DNA of 64,000 bases from Clostridiales bacterium VE202-01 (GCA_000508865.1 BAHP02000062.1:26055-90054), one strand, 5' to 3'; positions 1-8,825 are shown, counted from the first letter of the stretch. Notes: a model not told the origin generated them from the letters alone. Program-made: numbers and translations.

Positions 1-406
1 TGTTAAGCATATCAAGACTCTTTGTCTTGTCATAAAATTTAACTTCTCTTTCAACTATCTCACCATCTTCGGTAGGAATTGTTTTAACCTTTACACTGGC
101 TATCGCTGCCAGATCATCAAGTGAGGCTTCATCAATGACTGTTGCTTCATTAAGACTGATTACATCAGCAGGATTAACAAATGCAATTCTTGCAATTTCT
201 CGAAGGACTCTATCCTGAGTAATACCAGTCCTCTTAGAACGTTCTGCCATAGCTCTATCAATGGCATCTTTAACATGACCACCCTTTAACATCCTGCAAG
301 CTTGCTCAGCTGCGGTTTTTGGACTGAATCCCGCCCGTATAGCGGCCTGAGTTCCGTTTAGATCAATTAAATATTCTTCTACAAATCTTTCCTGCTTCTC
401 TGTCAT
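1..406 (-). CDS. terS: Phage terminase small subunit (3' end off window)
   Basis: The reading frame is open from an ATG at 406 (ribosome site GAGGTG just upstream) to the window edge, giving about 135 residues. The N-terminus MTEKQERFVEEYLIDL, then NGTQAAIRAGFSPKTA, is the helix-turn-helix signature of the Terminase_2 family, which recognises the packaging site and hands DNA to the large terminase. It is the first gene of the late module; the large terminase, portal and head genes should continue left of base 1. A tRNA-like element lies directly upstream in its leader. The family call is firm; the C-terminal part cannot be judged. Confidence 0.88.
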   Translation of the reverse strand, partial: MTEKQERFVEEYLIDLNGTQAAIRAGFSPKTAAEQACRMLKGGHVKDAIDRAMAERSKRTGITQDRVLREIARIAFVNPADVISLNEATVIDEASLDDLAAIASVKVKTIPTEDGEIVEREVKFYDKTKSLDMLN

Positions 407-466
407 AGTGACACCTCACTTTCTAAAATCAAAAAAGCGAACCAATGTCCGCTGTTTATATTTATT

Positions 467-540
467 TGGTTGCAGGAGGTGGAATTGCACCACCGCCTCC
501 GGGGGAAGATCCCGACAAGCTGCTACTGCTCTATCCTGCC
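467..540 (-). ncRNA. tRNA-like element with encoded CCA, upstream of terS
   Basis: Read on the minus strand, these 74 nt fold exactly into tRNA geometry: 7-bp acceptor (GGCAGGA with TCCTGCA, only the outermost pair mismatched), TA, 4-bp D stem with 7-nt loop, 5-bp anticodon stem TCGGG/CCCGG with 7-nt loop ATCTTCC, 4-nt variable loop, 5-bp T stem GGTGG/CCACC with 7-nt loop, then ACCA. It is not a normal tRNA: the D loop lacks GG, the T loop is TGCAATT instead of TTCRANN, and C37/C38 are odd. The nominal anticodon is CTT. It lies between the late regulator and terS, just downstream of a candidate late promoter. Its function is unknown; a packaging or late-leader role is inferred from position only. 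Confidence 0.6.
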
Positions 541-569
541 ATCCACATAAAGCGACACCATAGAAACAA

Positions 570-575
570 ATTATA
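570..575 (-). promoter_or_regulatory. Candidate late promoter -10 box
   Basis: The minus strand reads AAATATAATTTG with a perfect TATAAT and no clear -35 box, as expected of promoters that need an ArpU-type activator. Transcription would begin about 20 nt before the tRNA-like element and run into terS. No other promoter is visible in the gap, but this is a pattern call only. Confidence 0.35.
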
Positions 576-671
576 TTTATACAAAGGGGAGGCGTTATTG
601 ACTAGCTGGTGCCGCTTTATCTAAAAACTCTTCCTTTTTAACGCCTTGGCGAGTCGAGCAATGGCGAAAAT

Positions 672-699
672 AAAAAAGCTCTGAGAATTGAGCTTTTTT
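672..699 (-). terminator. Hairpin terminator after the late regulator gene
   Basis: Arms AAAAAAGCTC and GAGCTTTTTT flank an 8-nt loop, so the hairpin has a U-tract in either direction. On the minus strand it ends the early operon after the regulator gene that stops at 833. The 600-830 stretch otherwise holds only an unconvincing reading frame. Confidence 0.6.
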
Positions 700-832
700 A
701 CTAATTTTTATAATCAAGAAAGGGACGAGAAATGAAAAATTATCTTGGGATTGTGTGTTCCTTAACCAAAAGACCACATTAACATAATAACACATATAGA
801 ATAGCAATGTGTGCCATTTACTGCCAATCTTT

Positions 833-1180
833 CTATAAATTAATTTGCCTTATTCCCAGACTATGGTAATTGCGAATCTGAGAATAACTATAGCTCATTA
901 ATTTAGCAATTTCTTGGTATGTCTTAAATTGCAAATATTTATAACCAATCACTGATCTTGCTTTTAAATCTGGAATCGCATTGATACTGTCTTCGATTTC
1001 TCCCATTTCGTTCATCAAACCGGTCTTTTCCGCTAGATACTGCTCAATAGACTTATGACCGCCTGATGACGGACCATACTTAATCGCCTTGATTCCCAGC
1101 ATCTGATTATCTATGAATATGATCCTATCGTATTTATCTCGATAGGATTTCAAATACTGAACTTTTTCATTGTAATCCAT
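833..1180 (-). CDS. ArpU/DUF1492-type late transcription regulator
   Basis: About 115 residues. The C-terminal motif YKYLQFKTYQEIAKLMSYSY, followed by QIRNYH, is the helix-turn-helix (sigma region 4-like) end of the phage DUF1492/ArpU regulators, which switch on late genes. The preceding GIKAIKYGPSSGG segment is also typical. Two adjacent ATGs exist; the second, at 1180, has AGGAGG six bases upstream and is chosen over the first, which has only three. It is last in the leftward early operon and immediately precedes the late region, the usual place for this regulator. Confidence 0.75.
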   Translation of the reverse strand: MDYNEKVQYLKSYRDKYDRIIFIDNQMLGIKAIKYGPSSGGHKSIEQYLAEKTGLMNEMGEIEDSINAIPDLKARSVIGYKYLQFKTYQEIAKLMSYSYSQIRNYHSLGIRQINL

Positions 1181-1190
1181 CATCTTCCTC

Positions 1191-1301
1191 CTATTTCTTT
1201 TTGCTTCTTTTTTTATCAAAATAAACCGCATAGCAAATCAACATTGCTAATTCGCAGAGTAGGGTTGCACCTACTCCGCACCAGAACTCACTTATGTACA
1301 T
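1191..1301 (-). CDS. Small single-TM phage protein (36 aa)
   Basis: A short frame with a good ribosome site (AAAGGAGTG, ATG at 1301). The product starts MYISEFWCGV, has one hydrophobic helix and ends in a basic KKRSKKK tail, so it should sit in the membrane with the tail inside. Very similar tiny proteins are common in Firmicute phages; none has a known function. Its stop overlaps the ribosome site of the downstream late-regulator gene, suggesting coupled translation. Confidence 0.6.
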   Translation of the reverse strand: MYISEFWCGVGATLLCELAMLICYAVYFDKKRSKKK

Positions 1302-1316
1302 TAATTTTCACTCCTT

Positions 1317-1595
1317 TCATGCATAACCGCACATTTTACCAACTAAATATATTTCGTGTTTACAGTAGTTGTTATAACGATAAATTTTACCGCATAACGG
1401 ACTTTCAACGATAATTAAGTAGTGCCCGTCTTTATTTAAACCGTCTAATAATTCCTTTAAAGAAAAATACGGTTGTTCTATAAGTAGCTCATTATTTTTA
1501 ACTACATCATCTTTGGATAAATCAATTATTAAAACACTTTCCATTCCAGGTGGACTAATTAATATGTCCGCTGGATTAATTTCTAACCTTTCCAT
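1317..1595 (-). CDS. Phage protein of unknown function (92 aa)
   Basis: A 92-residue frame in the early operon, followed 16 nt downstream by the 36-aa membrane protein, whose ribosome site overlaps its stop. No domain is recognised. It has a mixed alpha/beta look, no membrane helix, and two cysteine-containing segments near the C-terminus (PLCGKIYRYNNYCKHE). Real by operon continuity and codon use; function unknown. Confidence 0.6.
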   Translation of the reverse strand: MERLEINPADILISPPGMESVLIIDLSKDDVVKNNELLIEQPYFSLKELLDGLNKDGHYLIIVESPLCGKIYRYNNYCKHEIYLVGKMCGYA

Positions 1596-1615
1596 TTTTT
1601 AATAGCTCCTTGTTT

Positions 1616-1831
1616 TCATATATGTTTTCCAATTACTTCTATTTCTTTATCGTGCTTATTTACATTCACCTTCAACGGACACCAGCGGGGAAATCTGCAA
1701 CCAAGCTGATACTCGACACATTCTTTTACTAACCTGGGCCCTAAAATATTATCTGGATGACAGCAGTAATAGCCGTTTACTTTGCTTTTGGATTTTTTAT
1801 AATCTATGTGCTTACATGTATTACATTTCAC
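1616..1831 (-). CDS. Cysteine-rich small phage protein (71 aa)
   Basis: Starts MKCNTCKHIDYKKSKS and contains paired cysteines (CNTC, YYCCHPD, ECVEYQLGC, WCP) that could form one or two zinc sites. Such Cys-rich proteins of 60-80 residues are common in Firmicute phage early regions. No specific family is recognised. It follows the preceding operon genes with short spacing. Confidence 0.6.
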   Translation of the reverse strand: MKCNTCKHIDYKKSKSKVNGYYCCHPDNILGPRLVKECVEYQLGCRFPRWCPLKVNVNKHDKEIEVIGKHI

Positions 1832-1861
1832 TGCTTTTCCTCCTGTATTCCCTTCTGATAT

Positions 1862-2308
1862 TTATTCATACGATATCACCTCATGCTTGTAGAAACGATT
1901 TTCTTCGAATTTTTTAAATATAACTGGGTGGCTGAAAACAAATAAAGTCTTACCACTTTCGGATTCATCTAATTTAAATATTTCGAAATATTCTTTTACT
2001 ATGTTATCCCACACCCACATATCCTCTTTTAAATCTTCGAATTTTAAAGGCTTATTATCATCTTTACCCCATTGTAGCAATAATTTCATGTGTTGTTTTT
2101 CTAACTCGTTATGTTTTCTAATTAATTCAAAATATTCATCTATTAATCGTTCTATTTTACATAGAGCCCTATAATCCCCTTTATACACCGGCTTTTCACG
2201 TAAATAATATGGTTTAGCAGTAATCCCGTGTTTCATATGCCACCTTGAATAAGCACCTTTGATTAGATGCTCTAATGATTGTTCACAGTCTTCTTTAGTC
2301 AAATTCAT
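1862..2308 (-). CDS. Phage protein of unknown function (148 aa)
   Basis: The start at 2308 (MNLTKEDCEQ) is chosen because its ATG overlaps the TGA of the upstream gene in ATGA fashion and has GGGGTGG upstream; an earlier start would run back into that gene. The protein is charged and mostly helical, with no membrane segment or recognised domain. It belongs to the run of small accessory genes between the methyltransferase and the late regulator. Confidence 0.6.
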   Translation of the reverse strand: MNLTKEDCEQSLEHLIKGAYSRWHMKHGITAKPYYLREKPVYKGDYRALCKIERLIDEYFELIRKHNELEKQHMKLLLQWGKDDNKPLKFEDLKEDMWVWDNIVKEYFEIFKLDESESGKTLFVFSHPVIFKKFEENRFYKHEVISYE

Positions 2309-2550
2309 TTTATCCACCCCAATTCTTCGCATTGCTTATTGATTGCTTTTAATGTATCCATATATATTATCGTATTGCCTTGTGGATGATTGTCATTATA
2401 TTCTTCATATTCTTCTATAATAATTCGTTTTCCCACCTCGACAAAAGTAAGCATTGTGATATACCCACCATCATCTTTTTTATAAGATAAGCATGGTTGA
2501 TTTTTAATTAATTCAAATCCTAATTCCTCAAACATTTCTTCAGCGTTCAT
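2305..2550 (-). CDS. Phage protein of unknown function (81 aa)
   Basis: The ATG at 2550 (MNAEEMFEELGF) follows GGGGTGGTGAAG and is preferred to an upstream GTG. The N-terminal pattern 'AEEMFEELGFE' followed by a short beta-rich stretch recurs in small phage proteins of unknown role. It is translationally coupled to the next gene by a 4-base overlap. Confidence 0.6.
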   Translation of the reverse strand: MNAEEMFEELGFELIKNQPCLSYKKDDGGYITMLTFVEVGKRIIIEEYEEYNDNHPQGNTIIYMDTLKAINKQCEELGWIK

Positions 2551-2588
2551 CTTCACCACCCCATATCTCTGTTCTATACATATAAATC

Positions 2589-2792
2589 TTAACTTTTCTT
2601 AACGTGTTTACCTCCAAGATATCTATCTTCATTATCTGCAATATGCAGATACTTTTCTAAACTTAGCCCAGAAGCTTTCCAGCGAAAGTAACCGTATTTA
2701 GTCTGTCGGCAATTGGCTTGCCTATAAACACAAGTTTTAATGCTCTGGGCTTTTTTATATTTTTTTAAATCTTCTTGGGTTATTTGCATCAT
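2589..2792 (-). CDS. Phage protein of unknown function (67 aa)
   Basis: A small basic protein (MMQITQEDLKKYKKAQ) whose ATG overlaps the stop of the upstream gene (ATGA), so translation is probably coupled. No domain is recognised; the basic composition would suit nucleic-acid binding but nothing proves it. Confidence 0.55.
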   Translation of the reverse strand: MMQITQEDLKKYKKAQSIKTCVYRQANCRQTKYGYFRWKASGLSLEKYLHIADNEDRYLGGKHVKKS

Positions 2793-3205
2793 TTATCTTT
2801 TGCAACTACGCAGCATGCCAAAATTTCATCAATTTCCCACAACTCACCTTTTTTGATAAATTTAAAGGTACCATAGCAGGAACAATCTGGCTTTTCTGCC
2901 GTCGGCCAATAGATACCCTGTTCAAATTTGGGATTCAATTTATAGAAGAAAACGAAATCGTTTTTATCTTCTTTTGCTAAATAGCGATACCCCTTAGAAT
3001 ACACCAATTTTAGGGTTTCGTGTTCATACAGCGTAAGCGGTATCTTATCCACATATTCGTCTAATAAACTTAGTAACACTTCATTAATGTTCTCACATTT
3101 TGAGTTAAATATTTTTTCATTTATTTTGCAAAAGAGTACTGGGTAATCTGTCTCTTTTTGTATTAGGTTTATTAATTCATCTTTATATTTTTCAATTACT
3201 AACAT
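2789..3205 (-). CDS. Phage protein of unknown function (138 aa)
   Basis: A soluble 138-residue protein without recognised domains. The N-terminal half is helical; the C-terminal half is beta-rich with a CSCYG motif and an ILACCVV strand near the end. It lies directly downstream of the methyltransferase gene in the early operon. Confidence 0.55.
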   Translation of the reverse strand: MLVIEKYKDELINLIQKETDYPVLFCKINEKIFNSKCENINEVLLSLLDEYVDKIPLTLYEHETLKLVYSKGYRYLAKEDKNDFVFFYKLNPKFEQGIYWPTAEKPDCSCYGTFKFIKKGELWEIDEILACCVVAKDK

Positions 3206-3234
3206 TTTTTATCCTCACATTTCTTTCAAATTGT

Positions 3235-4220
3235 CTACAATACTATTTCATCAAATATGCCACATCTTATTAGAACTTTAAATATTTCTTCTAGCACCGG
3301 TACGCAAATACTATTGCCAGCTAAATATGATATTTGTTTATCTGTTATACCATTATTTTTTATTCTAAAATAGTCATTGTCCTCAAACCCCATTAACCTA
3401 AAATGCTCCTTTGCAGTTAATAATCTTAATTGATTATTATAATAAATTGCTTGTCTTGGTTGAGTTGTTAATGTCTTAGCTACTTTGTTTCCAACTCTAC
3501 CTCTACGTGTTTTAGAGTTAGGAAACTCAACATTGATAGTATCAAATTCGTTTACGACTTTATATCCTAACTTTGTAGCTTCCCTAACGCAAAGGTGATC
3601 ATCTTTTTTAAAGAATATACTTAATTCATTGTCTGTAAGTCTGTAATCATCAAATTCTACATCATAATCTAAATAATATCGTATATCTTTACTTAATGGT
3701 TTTGGCTCAGGAAACTTAAATTCATTGTCCTCTAATAAACTAACAACATATAATCTATCTCTTGCTTGTGGAATGTTATAATCACTGGCTTTAAGGATTG
3801 CTAGATGGTTTGTGTATCCAAGCTAGATGTTTCATTTAAATAATGTTCTAAATGGTGTTTATGGCGTTTTGACGCAAGATTAGGAACATTTTCCCATAAC
3901 AAAACTTTAGGAAGCCTGTTAAGCTCTTTTTCAATTATCTCTAATGTTCTTTCAAAAAGTATAGACCGCCCCGTTTTTATGTTGTTAAGACCGTTTTTAG
4001 AAAAATCTTGACAAGGTGAACCATGCACTAGAATATCGACATCTAAATTCCAAGTTTTTATATCTTGTGGCTTGTGATTATTGTTAAAAATACTATCGTA
4101 CGCTTGTACCGCACATGGCAATATTTCTACATAATCTATACTTTTTATATCTATACCTAGATTTTCTAACGCTTTTCTAGGGGCTCCTATTCCTCCAAAA
4201 AGTTCTAACAGTTTAATCAA
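3235..4220 (-). pseudogene. C5-cytosine DNA methyltransferase, frameshifted
   Basis: Would methylate the C5 of cytosine in a specific site, a common phage defence against host restriction. The first part (TTG start at 4220, overlapping the upstream stop) carries motif [16 protein letters not shown], motif [10 protein letters not shown] with the catalytic Cys, and motif VI ENV. The frame stops at 3801. The remainder, in another frame down to a TAG at 3235, has motif VIII IPQARDRLY and motif X LAGNSICVPVLEEIF. Adding one G at 3818-3819 restores a continuous protein of about 328 residues, normal for the family. No restriction partner is nearby. Either a real one-base deletion or a consensus error. 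Confidence 0.85.
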
Positions 4221-4471
4221 ACCAAATGCGCCCCTAAATCTAAACGTTTCTTAGTTCCTAATGTTACATACCCATGTTTGCAGTAATCTTCAATTACGCA
4301 AGTTATCTCTACATGGATAAATCGCCCTGTATAATCTTTTTTATATTCTTCTAGGCATAAAATGTCCCCCACTTGAAAATCACGATCGTTTTCTCTAATT
4401 TCAAAATTTTTCATACCTTGAAGTTGTAAATCAAAGTATCTTGGTTTGGTTTTTAAATTAATAATTTTCAT
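4217..4471 (-). CDS. DUF3850 (ASCH/PUA-like) protein
   Basis: 84 residues with the hallmark run '[19 protein letters not shown]' and '[11 protein letters not shown]' of DUF3850, a small PUA/ASCH-like beta-barrel often found in phages and thought to bind RNA or modified nucleotides. No catalytic role is established. It overlaps the methyltransferase start by four bases (TTGA), so the two are translationally coupled. Confidence 0.75.
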   Translation of the reverse strand: MKIINLKTKPRYFDLQLQGMKNFEIRENDRDFQVGDILCLEEYKKDYTGRFIHVEITCVIEDYCKHGYVTLGTKKRLDLGAHLV

Positions 4472-4483
4472 GTATATGCTCCT

Positions 4484-5182
4484 TTATTCAAATTGCTTTA
4501 AAAATTTTACATCTTCATCACTCAGATTTACATCTAATTTATATAAATTTTCGGTCTGCCCTTGATAATCTGTTTTTAAATTGTTATAAAGTGCCATCTT
4601 AAAATAAGAAAACCGATTATTTATTGTTTTATTTTCCATCTGTTTTAATACATATTCACTTTTTATAGCTACATCAACTGCATCGTACATTTCTAAACAG
4701 TCTGTAATAACATCATCGAATATTGTAATTTCTTTATCGCTTATTAAACTGTTATTAAACAATCTTTCTGTTATGTAATGCACATTACTGTTGGCTATAT
4801 CTTCTACTGTTTCTTGGTTAAATGGTATGGTTTTTATTGGTTGGGTAGTTGGTTTGATATCTTTATAAACATTTTTAAACCCATACCCAACAACAGTTAT
4901 TACTGTGTATTTGTTGGTTGTTTCGATGGTTATATCTCCACTTTTTTCTAGGTTAGCTATTGCAGTTCTAATTGGTTGCCTTGTTAATGTTAATGCTTTC
5001 ATCAATTTTGCTACCGTTGTGACGAAACTACCACGTTTAACTGTAATACCTTTCCATTCTCTATCTTCCCAATTAGCAACTAATTGGCAATGTATGTATA
5101 GAGCTAAACTTGGTGCATGGCTATACCACTTTCTTTGCATTATGTTTCTGTCTATATTAACCCAGCCATTGCTTTTATCCAT
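4484..5182 (-). CDS. Phage replisome organizer / DnaD-like initiator
   Basis: 232 residues. The N-terminus (GWVNIDRNIMQRKWYSHA, then LVANWEDREWKGITVKRGSF) is the winged-helix domain of phage replisome organizers, which bind the phage origin and load helicase. The following HTH (TRQPIRTAIANLEKSGDITI) and a helical C-terminal part resemble DnaD-type initiators. Ribosome site AGGAGG lies upstream of ATG 5182. No helicase or helicase-loader gene lies nearby, so the phage probably recruits the host helicase. The 12-bp repeats at 10451-10594 are a candidate target. Confidence 0.7.
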   Translation of the reverse strand: MDKSNGWVNIDRNIMQRKWYSHAPSLALYIHCQLVANWEDREWKGITVKRGSFVTTVAKLMKALTLTRQPIRTAIANLEKSGDITIETTNKYTVITVVGYGFKNVYKDIKPTTQPIKTIPFNQETVEDIANSNVHYITERLFNNSLISDKEITIFDDVITDCLEMYDAVDVAIKSEYVLKQMENKTINNRFSYFKMALYNNLKTDYQGQTENLYKLDVNLSDEDVKFLKQFE

Positions 5183-5215
5183 TGTTTACCTCCTTTAGGA
5201 AAGAAAGAGTAACAA

Positions 5216-5599
5216 CTACTCTTTCTTTAGATCAATCATAATTGGCTCTTTCGGTGGTTCTATCTCACCGTTTAAATTTATTTGCCCAGTTAATACACTT
5301 GATGGTTCTTGTAACACAAACCCTAATACCTCTCCATTTTCATCACGTTTGATTTGATTATAAACGTGAATATCCTCGGTTTTTTTAGGACTTAACTTAG
5401 ATGTTATAGTTGGTTTGATATCCATTTCTTTCTTATCGTTTTTTGGTGTAAATTTAAGTTTTAACGTTATTTCACGTGCTTTATCGTCGGTTGCTACATC
5501 AGCTAGATTAACCATCACCTTGGCTAATTCACAATCTAAATCTCTAACTATGGAACCGTTATTTATATCTAATATACTTCTTGTGTACTTACTTTCCAT
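5216..5599 (-). CDS. Phage protein, 'replication terminator'-type family
   Basis: 127 residues starting MESKYTRSILDINNGSIVRD; the middle (ELAKVMVNLADVATDDKARE, then ITLKLKFTP) matches the style of small early phage proteins that databases often call 'replication terminator protein', a name without solid functional support. It sits between the DUF2303-like gene and the initiator, the usual place. Treat the function as unknown. Confidence 0.55.
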   Translation of the reverse strand: MESKYTRSILDINNGSIVRDLDCELAKVMVNLADVATDDKAREITLKLKFTPKNDKKEMDIKPTITSKLSPKKTEDIHVYNQIKRDENGEVLGFVLQEPSSVLTGQINLNGEIEPPKEPIMIDLKKE

Positions 5600-5610
5600 T
5601 TTTCTGCTCC

Positions 5611-6363
5611 TTATAATGCTAATACAACTTGTCTTCTAATTTCTTCTGGTAGTTCAGCCTCTAAAAACTGCTTGATTAATCTTTGTACTTCTTTTTCAAA
5701 ATATCCTTTATCTGCAACGAACAAAGCGCATCTTCCACTATCGTCTACACGCAAATTAAACTTACGTTCCACTTGGATTAATTCGGGATATGTTGCTACA
5801 GGAATTAATTTAACAATTGGATTGATAGTAACCTGTCCCGCTCCGCCTGTGAAAGCATCGCTTTCTACAATGATTTTTTTACCAATTCCATTATCTTGCT
5901 GATGGACTGTCTTAGAATTGTATAAATTACTAATTGTATTAATTAATGCATTTGAATTTTCGGTAGGTACATAGCAAGTGTTAATGTTGATGATCATGCT
6001 TTCGGGACTTACAAATTGATTCAAAATTAAATCTGGCACAATCGGGTTACATCTAATTAATTTTTGCCGAGTATAAGTATCATCTACACTTGTCCTTACA
6101 GTGATTTCATTTCCTGTTGCTTCGATGATAAGTGGTAATTGGATATTTAATTTATCGGCTTCTACGTTGATATAAGATTTAATCATTTCTACTAATCCGT
6201 TTAATGAGTGAGTTTTAATATAATCAATATCGGGTGTAGTCACTCTATTCAAGCGAGAGCCGAACTTTGTATAAAGCATCTTTTTAATTTCAATTTGTTC
6301 TAATTTATTTTCTTCTTTTGCGTTTACTAATTCTTCAATCTTTTCAATAGCTTTTCTGATCAT
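5611..6363 (-). CDS. DUF2303/YfdQ-like phage protein
   Basis: 250 residues, soluble. The layout resembles DUF2303: THSLNGLVEMIKSY near residue 50-63, a central stretch ending in a DNG-containing segment (HQQDNGIGKK), then 'VKLIPVATYPEL..VERKF' and a final ALFVADKGYF. Members lie in phage recombination/replication modules but have no proven activity. This assignment rests on pattern resemblance, not a search. Confidence 0.5.
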   Translation of the reverse strand: MIRKAIEKIEELVNAKEENKLEQIEIKKMLYTKFGSRLNRVTTPDIDYIKTHSLNGLVEMIKSYINVEADKLNIQLPLIIEATGNEITVRTSVDDTYTRQKLIRCNPIVPDLILNQFVSPESMIININTCYVPTENSNALINTISNLYNSKTVHQQDNGIGKKIIVESDAFTGGAGQVTINPIVKLIPVATYPELIQVERKFNLRVDDSGRCALFVADKGYFEKEVQRLIKQFLEAELPEEIRRQVVLAL

Positions 6364-6378
6364 TTTGATTTCCTCTTT

Positions 6379-6654
6379 CTATAAATAATTTTTATGATAT
6401 CTCCTAAACCACTCGTTAAGAGTGTGAGACTCTAAATATTTGGCTTGTGCGACCTGTTTTAGTCTAATCCTAGTTTTTATACTCCTGTGTGCTGAATGAG
6501 GCGCTACACGATGGCAATTAACGCATAGCCACACCTTTAGCCCATCCTGTTCACATTTTTTTCTATCACCCCCGTTCAAACAGTGATGTTCTTCTAAATT
6601 TAAATTTGTACCGCATAGATAACACTCTTTATTATCTTGTATTACTGTTTTCAA
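6379..6654 (-). CDS. HNH-type zinc-binding phage protein
   Basis: 91 residues with CYLCGTNLNLEEHHCLNG followed by CVNCHRVAPHSAH: two CxxC/CxxCH pairs and an EEHH core, the arrangement of small phage HNH nucleases. It starts with TTG at 6654 inside the end of rusA (overlap 23 bp); no ATG is available. Probably a nicking or structure-specific nuclease in phage DNA metabolism; activity is inferred. Confidence 0.65.
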   Translation of the reverse strand: MKTVIQDNKECYLCGTNLNLEEHHCLNGGDRKKCEQDGLKVWLCVNCHRVAPHSAHRSIKTRIRLKQVAQAKYLESHTLNEWFRRYHKNYL

Positions 6655-7009
6655 TAATTTCTACCTCAATCCTTGGATACTCTTTATCAACTCTTACATC
6701 GTGCTCCAATTTATTTATGTACTTTTGGCTATCATCGATTAATATATTTTGCTTAACTAATGCATCTTGAATAAACTTTGTCGCAAATGTTATATTATCT
6801 ACATCACGACGCTTATCTTTTTCATACCACGTTATTTTTAATCGGATAGGATAATTTTTTATTTTCTTTAACTTATACAAATTAATTGCTTGGGCTACTG
6901 CAGCTTCGTTTTTAGCTTTCATTTTGCTACCTTTATAGCGATTTGAACGGTTAGCTTTTGTATATTCGTTTAGCCCATCTAATCGACCACATATAACAAA
7001 TTCAGCCAT
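6632..7009 (-). CDS. rusA: RusA-family Holliday junction resolvase
   Basis: About 125 residues. The conserved RusA core KDKRRDVDNITFATKFIQD with following ALV and DDS is present; the aspartates chelate the catalytic metal. It cleaves four-way junctions made during phage recombination and replication. ATG 7009 ([10 protein letters not shown]) with GGAGAG upstream is preferred over an upstream GTG; it overlaps the end of the NinB-like gene by eight bases. Confidence 0.85.
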   Translation of the reverse strand: MAEFVICGRLDGLNEYTKANRSNRYKGSKMKAKNEAAVAQAINLYKLKKIKNYPIRLKITWYEKDKRRDVDNITFATKFIQDALVKQNILIDDSQKYINKLEHDVRVDKEYPRIEVEIIENSNTR

Positions 7010-7499
7010 ATATGTCACTCTCCAAAATCGGGATATTTAACTCGTTACACCACCTTATAGTTGTATCAAGTAATTTGTTCATTTCTTCAGTTGTGAATGT
7101 CGATGAACCATAGTAGCATTGAAAATATGCATAATCTTTGTTGGCATCATATTTAATCAACTTCACAACTCGAAAACATTTTTTAAGATCGTTCTCAGCT
7201 ATAGCCAACACTTTTAAGATCTCATATTTTGCTTTAGTTTCATTTAATAATTTTATGTAAACGTCCATGTCATCTTCATCCATTTTTAAGGCTAGTTCAT
7301 GTATAAGCGACCACAAATACGCATTTTGATTTAAAGACCTCTTAGACCTAGGCTTTTTTATTTCGAGCGAATACAACTCTTTTTCCAATTCTTCTGTATT
7401 AGCTTTAGAGTTGTAGTCACTTACTGCAAAAGTTATTTCTAAATCTCCCGTATCAGGGTTGATTACCCGATGCAGATATTTACTTAAAACCTTAATCAA
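7002..7499 (-). CDS. NinB/YqaN-like phage recombination protein
   Basis: 165 residues. The run [18 protein letters not shown] is the signature of NinB-like and related phage proteins that act beside RusA/Rap-type nucleases and bind single-stranded DNA. It sits between ssb and rusA, the expected context, and overlaps the ssb stop by four bases. Exact biochemical role not shown by the sequence. Confidence 0.6.
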   Translation of the reverse strand: MIKVLSKYLHRVINPDTGDLEITFAVSDYNSKANTEELEKELYSLEIKKPRSKRSLNQNAYLWSLIHELALKMDEDDMDVYIKLLNETKAKYEILKVLAIAENDLKKCFRVVKLIKYDANKDYAYFQCYYGSSTFTTEEMNKLLDTTIRWCNELNIPILESDIYG

Positions 7500-7939
7500 A
7501 ACTGAATATCCTCCTCCATGATGTCGTAAGTGTTAAAATCATTAAATTCATTTTGGTTTTGTTTTAAATCATCAAATCTTGGATCTTTAACATCATATTT
7601 ACTCCGCAGCTCTTCTTTTGGTTTTGTTTCTAAAAATTGAACACTATCACATACAACTTCTACAACATATACTCTTTGTCCTTGAGCATTATCATAGCTC
7701 CGCGTTTGGATTCTTCCTTCAACACCAACTAAACTACCTTTAGAACAATATCTTTCTACATTCTCAGCTGGTTTACGCCAAACAACACAATTGATAAAAT
7801 CAGTTTGTTGCTGACCGTCTCTAGATGTAAAGTTACGATTTACTGCTAAAGTAAATGATGTAACAGCATCACCTTGAGGTGTTCTTCTTAACTCGGGATC
7901 ACGTGTTAAGCGACCTACTAAAACAACATTGTTTATCAT
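7496..7939 (-). CDS. ssb: Single-stranded DNA-binding protein (phage SSB)
   Basis: 147 residues. N-terminal OB fold begins [18 protein letters not shown] and includes FTLAVNR and [14 protein letters not shown]; a low-complexity linker ends in the acidic tail EEDIQF, equivalent to the DDDIPF tip that recruits recombination and replication partners. Protects single strands made by the neighbouring nuclease and annealing protein. Clear family member of normal length. Confidence 0.95.
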   Translation of the reverse strand: MINNVVLVGRLTRDPELRRTPQGDAVTSFTLAVNRNFTSRDGQQQTDFINCVVWRKPAENVERYCSKGSLVGVEGRIQTRSYDNAQGQRVYVVEVVCDSVQFLETKPKEELRSKYDVKDPRFDDLKQNQNEFNDFNTYDIMEEDIQF

Positions 7940-7940
7940 A

Positions 7941-8825
7941 TTAGTTACTTCCTTTTTTATTTAATTTAGCTTTATAGAAAGGACACCACTGTTTAACATT
8001 ACAGTAATCATCACACTTTGTGTCCTGTCCTTCTCTAAATTCGATATAATGCTTGCTATCAAGATTTTTACTAGCGATATATTCGTTAGCTTCAATTTGA
8101 CTTAAACATACCTTTAATGCGCTTTTTCTCCCCTCTTTCATTACTGCATATTTATCATCCTTATGCCATCGTTCAACATCTGTACACGGGATTAACTTAT
8201 CGTCACTTAACGCTTCCTGTAATTTAATTTCATTGAATTTATTTTTAATAAATCTTTCAATTTCTTTAAAATCATTATCGCTAAATTCAAACGAAACTTT
8301 ATGTACAGGAAATTGAGGATAACTTGTATCATATTTAGCTTTGGATTTAGAATGGTCTTTTAAAGTTGCAATTATTTCACCTTTGTTACACTCGAAACCA
8401 ATCTTTTTTAACATATAAGCATACATTAATAACTGCTTGCGATAATCCTCCCAATCGTTATAAATAACTTTCCAAACAGTAGCGGTTTTATAATCTGTTA
8501 CTTTCTTTTCTTTGGCATCATATAAATCAAAAATACCACTTAGTTTATATCCTCCATCTACATCTATAACAATTTTGTTTTCTTTTAACTGTTCTGCTTC
8601 CTCATCGGCATTTTCTAAAATAGAATGAACTGCAGTCCCAAAAATCAGCCAAATCATATCCGACACATCCCGTTCAATCTCATTATGGTAGCGTCTTTCC
8701 AAGACCGCTTCACACGACCCCTTTAAAAGTTGAGTCACTGAATACTGCTTATCCTTGTATTGGTACTCATGCTCTACCGCACTTACAAAAGGTGCGGGTA
8801 AATTGTTTACATTAGTTATTTTCAT
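7941..8825 (-). CDS. PD-(D/E)XK exonuclease, Cas4/RecB-like
   Basis: 294 residues. The core has [18 protein letters not shown] (catalytic D and DxK) and a later Q-rich helix ([11 protein letters not shown]); the C-terminus has a Cys cluster CDDYC-x4-WCPFY that could hold an Fe-S cluster as in Cas4/AddB nucleases. Paired with the ERF gene it forms the usual exonuclease plus single-strand annealing module of temperate phages. It overlaps the end of the ERF gene. Confidence 0.8.
   Translation of the reverse strand: MKITNVNNLPAPFVSAVEHEYQYKDKQYSVTQLLKGSCEAVLERRYHNEIERDVSDMIWLIFGTAVHSILENADEEAEQLKENKIVIDVDGGYKLSGIFDLYDAKEKKVTDYKTATVWKVIYNDWEDYRKQLLMYAYMLKKIGFECNKGEIIATLKDHSKSKAKYDTSYPQFPVHKVSFEFSDNDFKEIERFIKNKFNEIKLQEALSDDKLIPCTDVERWHKDDKYAVMKEGRKSALKVCLSQIEANEYIASKNLDSKHYIEFREGQDTKCDDYCNVKQWCPFYKAKLNKKGSN

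Noticed and set aside
595..807. A 70-codon minus-strand frame upstream of the tRNA-like element
   Set aside because: It runs through a strong terminator hairpin, has no ribosome site at its start and no protein-like composition.
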